NCBI GenBank assembly: GCA_023627715.1
Contig: JAMAHW010000162.1
Location: forward strand, 1 to 40,200
Length of the DNA stretch: 40,200 nt
Source: Periconia sp. R9002
Taxonomy: Eukaryota; Ascomycota; Dothideomycetes; Pleosporales; Periconiaceae
Direction: 5' to 3'
In this document: positions 30,468 to 39,408 of the stretch, in pieces
Position numbering within the stretch: position 1 is the first letter of the stretch
Layout: each line of letters starts with the position of its first letter
The notes under the pieces: model-generated
The model's input: the letters and a program-made list of their open reading frames with translations, nothing else
Told to the model about the DNA's origin: nothing
Database searches by the model: none
Translations under genes and position numbers: made by a program

Positions 30468-31139
30468 TTGTGTCGAGAATAACTCTGATGACTCTGCAGA
30501 ATAAAAAATATCATAGTCCACGTTTATCTTATATAAAGTTCGCATCATAGCAAGTTTGACATGCGGGGTTGTACAGGAGATACTTGCGTGTTACGCAACG
30601 ACTGGTTGGTATAGGCTCGATATGCAACACGATATCATCGGCGCATAACCTATGGATCAACGGAACCCACTGCCTAGTCTACAGTGATTCTATGACGCGC
30701 CATCTGATTCGACTGGGCATTCCGGTCTACCCACAGCGCTGGAATATGCTAGTAGACAAGGGCGTATACGGATAACGCGCAGCGAGTTGGACGATCCCAG
30801 TTGACGTGGACCGTGTTCGCTCAGTCAAAAACAGCGCTTATGCATAACCCCAGCACTCGTGAGATTGAATTTGTGCGGGACAGAGAAAGTCATGCCTCGC
30901 GTGCCTTCCGAGCCTATATACAAATAACCGCCTGTTATCTCTCATATAGATGAGAGCACACTGACTTGCATAAGCGCTCAAGCTCAATCGCTTCACTGTT
31001 TTTGCAACCAGTAGAAGTTCCAAGGGAGTGTTTGCTTCAGTCACTGCATCGTTTTGGTTGGCGCACGTTGTTTCATGACTCCGATACGGGTTCTACCTAG
31101 CCGATTGCGCCCCGGCGGCAAGTGGAATCGTGTGCGGCC
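30468..31139. other. No gene seen
   Basis: Intergenic. The left edge must carry the BTB promoter. No protein-like frame on either strand. Confidence 0.4.
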
Positions 31140-31315
31140 AATGAGATTTGTGGGGCCACGGAAGCTTATCGAGCCCGTTTTTAATTCCCGCTGTGGAGCC
31201 CTGGTTCCTATCTGTCTGTTGCTCATTAAAGCCTTTACTATACCCTACTAAGAAAGCAAGTTTACGTTTTTGAAAATAGGTTGCGACATCACAAAAATAT
31301 CGCCATTGACGCAGT
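31140..31315 (+). repeat. Diverged, shortened member of the dispersed repeat family
   Basis: GAGCCCGTTTTTAATTCCCG, then CTGTGGAGCCC; later CTCATTAAAGCCTTTA, AATAGGTTGCGACATCAC and AAATATCGCCATTGACGCAG. The second half aligns with 37007-37095 (TTATTAAATCCTTTA, GACAAGTTGCAACACCG, AAATATCGCCTTCAGGGCA). It stops just where the AGGTCAGGGCAGG end should begin. Confidence 0.5.
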
Positions 31316-31368
31316 GCGAGAGGCATTGCTCTTCACGTACCAACTACACCTAAAGTCACGCTCTGATA

Positions 31369-31690
31369 CTAAGCGGACTGAGTTTCTGCATTGGTTGACG
31401 CTGGAGTTATAGTCGACTGAGCACTGAGATTAACAACACCAACATCAGTGTGCACATAGTTACCATTAGAGTCGAACGAGATGCGATAGAGTGCCTGCTC
31501 AACGTTGACCGTGCGATTGTCGGACGCGGACGCCAGCCCGGTCAACGGTACACCAGCGCTAGAGACAAGTTGGGCTGCTGACGTGCGTTCCGTGACCGGA
31601 CTTTATCTCCTTAGCTGCACCACCCTTTGTCTCTACCCTCATGACAATACCTAAAAATACATTTGAGTGGATTAGCCTGCATATGCAGTC
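31369..31690 (-). pseudogene. Unknown small coding relic, divergent from the second HET gene
   Basis: On the minus strand a protein-like frame begins upstream of ATG 31642 (FLGIVMRVETKGGAAKEIK) and after a one-base shift near 31602 continues SPVTERTSAAQLVSS, AGVPLTGLASASDN, VNVEQALYRISFDS, NGNYVHTDVGVVNL to a stop at 31369-31371. Composition is even, hydrophobic residues alternate as in beta structure, and third-position bias resembles the nearby genes, so it looks like once-coding sequence. I do not recognise the family. The start of the protein may lie further up, near the HET start at 31762, leaving only about 100 bases between the two. Confidence 0.4.
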
Positions 31691-31761
31691 AGCCTTGCCG
31701 ACATTTGGAAAGTATAAAGCAGCATCACTTGTAAGCAGCTGGTGGTCTTGCGGTCACCGCG

Positions 31762-33552
31762 ATGTTGCCCCGACTGAACGAGAATGAAATACGAATTCTA
31801 TGTCTCCAGCCCGCTCCCATAAGTAGTATTGCAGTACAGCCTCTCGAATGTGAAATATTTGTCGCTTCATTGTCAAATCTCCCCAACTATGAAACATTGT
31901 CTTATGTCTGGGGAACTGGAATGGCCTCTGTACTTCTTCAAGTTTCCGGACAACCTTTCGCAATATCTCAAACGCTCGAAAAGGCACTTCGTCGCCTACG
32001 ACTACCAGCTACTTCGAGGCTACTTTGGATCGATCAAATATGTATTGATCAGCAAAACATAGAAGAAAAGACCCAACAGGTTCAGCTTATGAGAAACATA
32101 TATACAGAGTGTACCAACTGTATTGTCTGGATGGGCGAGATCAGATCCGGTATACGTCTTGCCGATGCCGAAGCAGCAGTGCAACTTCTTAGGTATATGG
32201 CAGAAGCAGGAGAGACCGATGATCCTGACAGCTATCCACTTCCGTCAACGGTCAGTTCCAGTTTTGACGCTGTCTGTGAGGCGGTTTGGGAGCTAGAATG
32301 TACTCGAAACCCCTGGTGGAACCGAATCTGGACTGTGCAGGAAGCAGCATTGCCGGAAACCTTCTTCATGCAGTGGGGTCCTTTCAAGATCCCATGGGAT
32401 ATTTTACAGCAAGCTACTCAATCCTGGTCCATCCATTTGCCACAACCATTGGAAAGCTTGCTATCTCGAAGCAGTGATGCCGAGCATGTTCTATCAAACT
32501 TGATGGCCTATATAATCTGGCTATGGTCAGCGAAGTCGCCCCAACCGCCTTTCAGATTGATCCATACGTGGCGTCGGAGATCTGCTACTGACCCTCGCGA
32601 CAAGATATATGGTCTTCTTGGTTTAATCGAACAAGGTGCCCTGCCAATAACAGAAAAGAGCGATTACTCGGTCAGTACGGTTCATGTGTTCCAAACGATG
32701 ACGCTTGAATTGATCCTCCATGAAAAAGGGCTGCGGCCCTTGACAGTTTCTCCTCGGCAGACTGTTGAAGAAGCAACGCCTGGAATACCTTCCTGGGCAC
32801 TTGATCTTGCCTCTCCATCTTTGGCATACGCCCCAGACGGTTGGTACCAGATTCACTGTGCTTACAATACATACAAAGCCGATCAGGGCCTGGGAGAACT
32901 GGATTTGGACTCGATCAGGTCTCAAATTGGGAAAGACTCCTTGACATTAACAGGAGTGTATCTCGATAGTGTAGACGAGATCAAGGAGGGCTATAGAACT
33001 GATAACGTCTCGTGGAAAAACATCGCTGCTACGGAGCCTCTTTTGCCCGAATGGTACAATACTGCAATGCGGGGTACTACGAACACCAACGATAATCCAG
33101 TCGTTGACCGTTCAAATGAAACCTACCCAGGGTCCTCTTACAGCCGCGCGGAAGCCTTCGCACGACTTGTGCTAGGCGACGTGGTTCGAGATGGAGACCA
33201 GGTGCCTGTAAAAGACATTGACGATAACGACATCCAGGACGTTTGGAGAATCATGAGTACTGACCCTTCAGGGGTGAGCCTACTCACACGGTGGAATGTG
33301 TACGGTATGATGGCAAACCAGAATTTCTTCACTACGAAGAATGGCTTCATCGGTTCCGGACATCTGGATACACAACCCGACGACGAAGTGTAGATCTTCA
33401 GAGGCGGCTGCTTTCCTTTCCTTATTCGGCAGCGAAACGATAGACATGGACATACATTGATCGGACAATGCTATGTCCAAGGGGTTATGCAGGGTGAGAT
33501 GACGAGGAATTCCGAAGTGAAGTCTACCGAGCAGACTGTCTGCTTGTATTAG
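31762..33552 (+). CDS. HET-domain protein with a TAG at a conserved Trp near the C-terminus
   Basis: Single exon. Reading stops at TAG 33391-33393 after 543 residues; in the same frame the sequence continues IFRGGCFPFLIRQRNDR, TLIGQCYVQGVMQGEM to a natural stop at 33550-33552 (596 codons in all). HET core: NYETLSYVWG (42-51), then RLLWIDQICIDQQN and QVQLMRNIYTECTNCIVWMG, NPWWNRIWTVQEAALP and DPRDKIYGLLGL. In this HET class the end reads GDEVW-F-GG-PF-LR, followed by the LVGxCYVHGxMxGE tail; here DDEV is followed by TAG and then IFRGG, so TAG sits exactly on the Trp. The rest is intact. Either the gene has just lost its last 53 residues, or the stop is bypassed by read-through or A-to-I editing of UAG to UGG. 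Confidence 0.85.
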
Positions 33553-34394
33553 GTGTTTATATTATCATCTTCAACTCAGTTTCTTTAACAGATCCTAAGA
33601 CAAGTACATAATCTAATCGGTCCCATGTGGTTTGAAATAAGCATCAATGGGATGGTGTGGTAATGCTACACTGCCGCTCGTGTTCTGCGGAAGTTGTCGA
33701 GCGGCGAAATCATGCGAAACTCTGTTTAGCAATTTAAACCTGTGGAGTGGAACGAGACAATCTAAAGTTTCTCCATTAGGCGTATTTCATTAACGTGCAT
33801 CCGGGCGTAGTGGAAAACCGACCGTGACGGAAAAAACCATCGGTACTTCGACTTCGCAACAGCATTAGACATGCGCACGCTCTGATTTTCCCTACAGTAC
33901 CCTTGCGTATCTTGCTAAAGTATTCCTGAATCCCTAGAGCTATGCCAATACAAAAAATACGTTGGCGCAGACCCCTGCCTGCCCGATCCGCAAAGTATAC
34001 ATTTTCGCAGCGAGAGTGCCTATCACCTACTACAGCGTCACTACTGCGCGTACACTGCCGTCGCAACCCATAGAGCGCTTCTATACGTGCTTCTCAGTCC
34101 AGCAATAACGCTAACAAGTGACAGTCAGTCGTAAGGCTGCGTAGGGGCACTCCATTCGTGCAGGGCAGCTGTGCCAACCGGTACTTCGTGCAGAAACGAC
34201 AGACGAACTTGGCTAGTGCATGATAACACGCATGCCCTGTCTTTTAATCTTGTAGCGTAACTTATGTAACTTAACGTCCTTCCCTATGTAGCGGAAGCGA
34301 ACCACTGATTTTGACCCCGCACGTCTTACCTCATGCGCACGTAGGTATTTTATCGTATGGTATGTAGCTGTGCGATCTGTACACGCGTTCGGAA
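33553..34394. other. No gene seen
   Basis: No protein-like frame. A minus-strand frame at 33776-34066 has no family features. Confidence 0.4.
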
Positions 34395-34470
34395 CTGCAT
34401 ACAACACTCTTCTCTTCAGCTATATCTACATACTATCGCCTTCCTTGCTTGTGCGAGAGGCGTTGAGTTT
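34395..34470 (-). pseudogene. Scrap of the PNP-type gene's 3' end
   Basis: The minus strand reads TGAAGAGAAGAGTGTTGTAT then GCAG, matching TGAAGAGAAGAGTGCTGTAT then GCAG at the 3' end of the PNP-type gene (about 38979-39002), with weaker similarity for 35 bases upstream. Only the C-terminal piece is present, in opposite orientation to the gene 4.5 kb away. Confidence 0.55.
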
Positions 34471-34768
34471 TTCCTGATATTGGGACAAAGGGTGGCAGTC
34501 CATATTTCATTTAAGGAGTGGCTGCTCTATACCAAATTATGATGTGAGTGCCAAGAGCTTCATGTAGAGAACTAGCTTCACCAAGCGCTTACGCCATCTT
34601 CAAAGGCGCTAGGCCCATCCGGTTGACGAATCAGACACGGGTCTAATACTGAACCGCCTATGTTAGCCAATACGCGCAATGGCATCTCAAACTTCACGGT
34701 TTTTGGAGTTAACAATGACCTTGTTAACTTGAAAACAACAGTTCATTGGCATCACTACAACCAGTTAT

Positions 34769-36247
34769 TCATAATGAATCATGCTCATCGAGCCCCAGAC
34801 ATTGCTCGCACAGATGTCCTCCTCCATATTTAGATCTTCCTGGGATCCGAAGTGCGTTAGCCTGCTCCGCTTTGTTATAATCACAGCATATAAGGTTGGG
34901 GTCCTGAGGTCGTTGCTTCCGTAGCTCGTCCATGCGCAATGCAGATATGCGGTCAGCTTCAGACTCCGCTTCGTCTTTGGTATCATAGTATTTTTCCTCA
35001 ACCAAGTTTGCAAGATTGGATGGTTCCAAATGAGATCGATGGTTGGAAGTGGTATCAGATCCGATTGAGTCGCCCTCATCGAACGAAAGCCCAGGTGTCT
35101 GTCCTTCTTCCGGTTGTAGGTTCGGATGGGATGGGGATGTTTGAATGGCACTTGTTGTACTTCGAGCAGATGTGCAGACTCGTTTTATTTCCGGAAGCGA
35201 TGGTAAGGCATCAGCGGCTTTACGTTTCTTCGGGCTATTGCTTCGACCCCGGATGACTGTGTTCATTCGTTCGAACTCAGCAGGATCTAGCGTTTTCACC
35301 ACTTCATGAAACCCATCCTTAGACTGCTCTCGTACCTTGACAGCACGCCCTGGTCCCTGTTCCATGAACGGCTTCACGAGCGGGAGGATAGCCCACGCAA
35401 AGCGAGTGAGAAGGAACTCGGGCGAAACACCTATTACTTCGACAGGCCGATTGTGATACATCCGTCCTAGATCATATGTTTTTTCCAGAAAGTGAATGGT
35501 CCACCGGCCGCATTTTCTAGCAAGCATGAATTTACAATCATCAAAGGCTCGATGGACGTCGGCTCGCATGGCAAGTGCGTTCGCTATGTCATCGGTAATG
35601 AAGTCGCCGGATATGTCGAGTCGCGCGTTGTATCGTCTCATGCCGTTTGTACGAAACCAATCAAGTTCATGGCGGGGACACAGGTGTGCACGCTCAATAC
35701 AGTCTCGATGGCTCGAAATAACGCAGGCTCTGTCGCGGCTGACGACGGCTGCGCTGACGGAGGATACCGATGGCGTATACGACGTTACACTCGTGAAAGA
35801 ACCTGCCTCTCTTTGCTTACGCCATGCAGTCGGGATGTTTCGATGGGGGAAAGCCCAATGCTGGAACGAAGGGTAAACGGGATATTTGTAGTAGTCACCA
35901 CCACAAGGCAACGCGGTCGATGCCGTTGATGGTGTGGGAACATGGAAATAGTATTCTTGGCCAGTTAATACATCATCGTCTTGACATTCCACCCGCGGAC
36001 CGTCTCGTCCGATAGTCAGGTATCCATTCCACGCATTGCATGCGATAACCCTGCACGCCAAAAGGGCAGTGCCAGCGTGTATTCCACCGTCCGGACTGTC
36101 CCAAGCGTATAGTTGAAGAAGAATATTTTGCTCGTACTCATCGGGATACGCTGGATGTTTGAATACGACGATGTGGTTGTTCGCGGTTAGGAATTGGTCG
36201 TCTGGGAATGGTAGAGGAGCGGACGCGCGAATCTGGATAGTTTCCAT
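34769..36247 (-). CDS. HNH endonuclease-domain (HNH_2-type) protein
   Basis: Intact 492-residue single exon. Residues 1-110 form a separate beta-rich N-terminal domain (VVFKHPAYPDEYEQ, ACRVIACNAWNGYL). The HNH_2 region is at about 171-245: ACVISSHRDC (174-183), AHLCPRHELDWF (187-198), then ITDDIANALAMRADVHRAFD (217-236). His188 in AHLCP is the likely catalytic base, Asn223 and His232 the N and H of the motif. The C-terminal half is disordered and charged, with an NSPKKRK basic patch (possible nuclear signal) and a final Cys set (CCDYNK, LCEQC) that may bind metal. The family is common in filamentous fungi as DNA-cutting or nuclease-derived proteins of unknown purpose. No lesion. Start is the first ATG. 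Confidence 0.85.
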   Translation of the reverse strand: METIQIRASAPLPFPDDQFLTANNHIVVFKHPAYPDEYEQNILLQLYAWDSPDGGIHAGTALLACRVIACNAWNGYLTIGRDGPRVECQDDDVLTGQEYYFHVPTPSTASTALPCGGDYYKYPVYPSFQHWAFPHRNIPTAWRKQREAGSFTSVTSYTPSVSSVSAAVVSRDRACVISSHRDCIERAHLCPRHELDWFRTNGMRRYNARLDISGDFITDDIANALAMRADVHRAFDDCKFMLARKCGRWTIHFLEKTYDLGRMYHNRPVEVIGVSPEFLLTRFAWAILPLVKPFMEQGPGRAVKVREQSKDGFHEVVKTLDPAEFERMNTVIRGRSNSPKKRKAADALPSLPEIKRVCTSARSTTSAIQTSPSHPNLQPEEGQTPGLSFDEGDSIGSDTTSNHRSHLEPSNLANLVEEKYYDTKDEAESEADRISALRMDELRKQRPQDPNLICCDYNKAEQANALRIPGRSKYGGGHLCEQCLGLDEHDSL

Positions 36248-36999
36248 TAATTACTACTGCAGTGCTCACTGGAAAGTCGCCTGTTAGCCATAGGTCATCC
36301 CGTCATTTAGGCCAGAAACTCACAACTCTTTTACATCGCGGTACGTTATATACAAAAGAAAGAAACACTAGAATGCATTCCTAGTTTCTACGCAGGCTGC
36401 GGTGGCTGTGTAGAGAGAGGTTTGGTGGTGGATGTTGGTCTGTTTTCCGCCTGCTGCCATGGGAACACGTCGGTCTTGGCTTGATTATGTCAGCACAAGA
36501 CTACATTCGGTCCATGGGGGTGTCCACAGGCTGGCCTGCCCGACCCGATAAGCTAAAATCATCCATAACATAGATGACAGCCTGATATTCAAGCGTATCT
36601 GAGTGATGCACTACCTGTGTGAAGGCTATCATGAAGGCTGATCGCAGTTTAGATACTGGGTGCGATTGTTGACTCAGCAAAGCATGGCCAAGTCCACGAG
36701 GGACCTCGGTTTCCACGGACCCATTTTACGTTTCCAATGTGGAGCCCTGTTTTCAGACCCTGGTGCAGATCTAAACATACAATGAACGCCCTTTTAACAT
36801 CTTTGCCTCCACTCCACCACAGCTCGAGCATGTAATGCCATCCCTTCCCTTTTTATTCAGCGAGAAAGAAATCGCGACTTGCAGCTGCTTCCGATTGCAC
36901 AGAGATTGAACAGGTGGAGAAAATAGAAGGGCATGAATTGGCCACATTTACTGGCCACAGCGATGATTTTCGCAGCGCTATCACGTGGCTTGCGATAGC
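36248..36999. other. No gene seen; part of a diverged repeat
   Basis: TTCCAATGTGGAGCCCTG near 36732-36750 resembles the CTATGGAGCTC / CTGTGGAGCCC end of the repeat members at 16.0 and 31.2 kb. If it belongs with 37000-37145, the element here is about 450 bases with a foreign or unmatched middle. Confidence 0.35.
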
Positions 37000-37145
37000 T
37001 TATTTGCTTATTAAATCCTTTATTCCATCCAGAAATGTTGGCAAGACACTTTGCCATTTTTTAGACAAGTTGCAACACCGTATAAATATCGCCTTCAGGG
37101 CAAAGGTGAGGGCCGGTACGGGTCGGCCATCCTCCTTACTAGCGG
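37000..37145 (+). repeat. Dispersed repeat, member at 37 kb
   Basis: TTATTAAATCCTTTATTCCA, AGACAAGTTGCAACACCG, AAATATCGCCTTCAGGGCA and AGGTGAGGGCCGGTACGGGT followed by CGGCCATCCTCCTT. It links the diverged member at 31.2 kb (first half) to copy 1 at 7.8 kb (second half), which shows that these belong to one family. Confidence 0.55.
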
Positions 37146-37970
37146 TGGCAAATTTTGTGTAGTATTTGGCTGTGCTATGTACCTGTACTTCCATCGCGCC
37201 ACAGTAAGCAAATTGCTGTGCTGTCCCCGAATTCTAAGGTATGCCAAATAGTGCAGAGGTAAACGGCGTGGTCCATCTCAGCGATTTCATTCACAGGCAA
37301 ACGCAGGTTAACTACATGCGTCGTCCTGAACCGACGAGATCCATAGAGTGTGAGGTTGCTATCTGCAGTACTGGTTATCCTATACTTTCCGAAGGCTCCT
37401 GTGTTAGTTTGAATTGCTAAACACAATACAGGACCAACCTAACAAGGCTGTATATGCAAGCGGCTGAGTGCTGCCTCATCAGGCTAAGGCAGATAGAGGG
37501 ACATCAGCTGTGAGTAACGGCAATCGCTAATCACTGGTGAGAATCTATGGGGGCAGATAAACGAATATAATAGATGGCAGGGGAAACTAAGTGAAAAATG
37601 GAAGACTAGAAGATTGAATGCACTTGCCCTATTTCTTCGTTGAAAGTATGCCTTATAGATTTAATGGCTGATCGCGTGGAAAATTCAACGAGTGTCGAGA
37701 TAACATGATATCGAGCAAGCTGAACGCCTAGTTGGAAGATTAGCGGTAGTTATATAGTAGCCTTCATCGACAATGCTTACCTCACCAGGCAGACAGGCGG
37801 GCGAGGCTGAGGAAACTCCGCCGTTCACACGCACTCGCGCGGGGGAGCAGAGCGCATCAGCGGCATATCCCTCTTTTCTTACTGCTACATACTCTCCGTG
37901 ATACTCTCTACCTATTCCATACTTTACCTATCTCATACTCTATCTATGCTGCAGTTGTGCGCGCGGCGGC
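37146..37970. other. No gene seen; promoter region of the PNP-type gene
   Basis: The last 120 bases are rich in CT runs (TACTCTCCG, TACTCTCTACC, CATACTCTATC) just before the ATG at 37971, as in many fungal core promoters without a clear TATA box. Nothing coding is visible. Confidence 0.4.
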
Positions 37971-39014
37971 ATGGCCTCGAATAACGGACAGCCTCCACTC
38001 CGCTGCGCCGACTACCACGTCGCGTGGATCTGCGCCGTGGCCGACCTCGAGCTGCTGCCTGCGCGACTGATGCTGGATGAAGAACACCGCACCCCGCCGT
38101 ACGACACGCACTACGACGAGAACACGTACATCTGTGGCAGGATCAACGGCCACGCCGTCGTCGTTGCGACCTGTCCGCAGGGCGAGATGGGCAACGTCAA
38201 CGCGGGGCGTCTAACAGGATCGCTGTTCAAGACGTTCCCCAATATCAGGATGGCGGTGCTCGTCGGCATTGGAGGCGGTATCCCTCGTGCTGTCACCCCA
38301 GACGATGCCCTCGACGACATTCACCTAGGAGACGTGGTGGTTGGATGGCCGGGCGACGGGAAGCCTGCTTGCGTCTACCACGACCGCGGGAGGGCTAAAA
38401 CGGGCGGCGAGTTTGAGATGGTGGGAAGGATGCAGAACCCGGACTGGCGGCTCACCAGCGCGCTCGGCGTTCTAGCGTCGGACCACGAACTGGGCCGGAC
38501 CACGTTCGACGAGCAGCTTGCGAGATTGCGGCAACATAAAGCAAAGAAGAAGTTCGCGCATCCGGGCCTTGAGCACGACCGGCTCTTCAAGGCCACCTAC
38601 TCTCACGTCGGCGACTACATTTCGAGGTGCGCAGCGTGCAACAAGAGCGAAGTCGTCCAGCGACCCGAGCAAAGTGAAGATAACAAGGACGAACTGGTCT
38701 TTCATCAAGGACGCATCGCGACTGGAAATGCAGCTATTCAAGATGCCGAGCTGCGGGACAAGATCGGCGCACGATGTGGCGGGGCGCCCTGCGTGGAGAT
38801 GGAGGCCGCGGGCGTCAATGTCAACAGACGCTGCCTGGTCATCCACGACTATGCGGACTCACACAAGACCGACGTGTGGCGGGCGCACGCGGCGGGAAAG
38901 GCGGCGGCATTCGCCAGAGAGCTGCTCTGCCGCATACCTGCCGTAACCTTGCGTGCAAAGCAATGGTACTTAGATAGGATTGAAGAGAAGAGTGCTGTAT
39001 GCAGCTCCAGCTAG
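37971..39014 (+). CDS. Stand-alone PNP/UDP-phosphorylase-like domain protein (NLR effector type)
   Basis: Intact 347-residue frame. It begins with DYHVAWICAVADLELLPAR, the standard opening of the nucleoside-phosphorylase-like N-terminal domain of fungal PNP-NACHT proteins, followed by GNVNAGRLTGSL, AVLVGIGGGIPR (95-106, phosphate-loop type), DIHLGDVVVGWP and CVEMEAAGV (274-282, substrate site). Relatives then read CLVIRGICDYADSHK; here CLVIHDYADSHK (288-299) lacks RGI and has His for Cys, an in-frame loss of nine bases at the base-binding loop that may end catalysis. After AAAFARELL the protein stops within 30 residues; no NACHT or repeat region follows. It is GC-richer than its neighbours. 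It may be a free effector domain, or the remains of an NLR. Confidence 0.85.
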   Translation: MASNNGQPPLRCADYHVAWICAVADLELLPARLMLDEEHRTPPYDTHYDENTYICGRINGHAVVVATCPQGEMGNVNAGRLTGSLFKTFPNIRMAVLVGIGGGIPRAVTPDDALDDIHLGDVVVGWPGDGKPACVYHDRGRAKTGGEFEMVGRMQNPDWRLTSALGVLASDHELGRTTFDEQLARLRQHKAKKKFAHPGLEHDRLFKATYSHVGDYISRCAACNKSEVVQRPEQSEDNKDELVFHQGRIATGNAAIQDAELRDKIGARCGGAPCVEMEAAGVNVNRRCLVIHDYADSHKTDVWRAHAAGKAAAFARELLCRIPAVTLRAKQWYLDRIEEKSAVCSSS

Positions 39015-39189
39015 TGTAGTCTTGCCAAGCACGGCTACCACCCAACTCTGCTAATACTCATCCCTTACGAACATGAACAATCCAGAACTTACAGCCGTCA
39101 GAGGTCGAACTAAAGCATTTCTCTACGGCCCTAAAGATTGCTTTGCTCATATAAGGAGCCGCTGGTCGTTTGACCGTACCACAGCTGTA

Positions 39190-39408
39190 TCACCAAAACA
39201 TGCAGGGCTTTCCACCTTCGTGTGCGCTTGCAACGATGGCGTTGCGCCAGTGCTTCGATTCCCAGGGCTGTCCGCATTCTACCTTACCCTGTATCTCTTC
39301 TATCTCATCGTAATCCCCTTCAACGAGCCGAGACAAGATCTCGGCTGCTGCTTGGTCTAGGAGCCGGCGCTGGTGTGCTTGACCAGGTCTTTCGTTCGGC
39401 GATCAGCG
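39190..39408 (-). other. Open frame without ATG, possible exon of an unknown gene
   Basis: Minus-strand frame reading LDQAAAEILSRLVEGDYDEI, EECGQP-like VECGQPWESKHWRNA and a stop at 39190-39192. Helical, evenly composed and protein-like, but there is no start codon before an upstream TGA, so it would have to be an internal or last exon. I cannot name it. Confidence 0.25.

Noticed and set aside
35492..35929. Plus-strand frame of 145 codons
   Set aside because: It is the antisense shadow of the HNH gene, which has clear motifs on the minus strand.
38472..38946. Frames on both strands inside the PNP-type gene
   Set aside because: GC-rich third positions of the PNP-type gene create these shadows; the plus-strand 347-codon frame carries all motifs.
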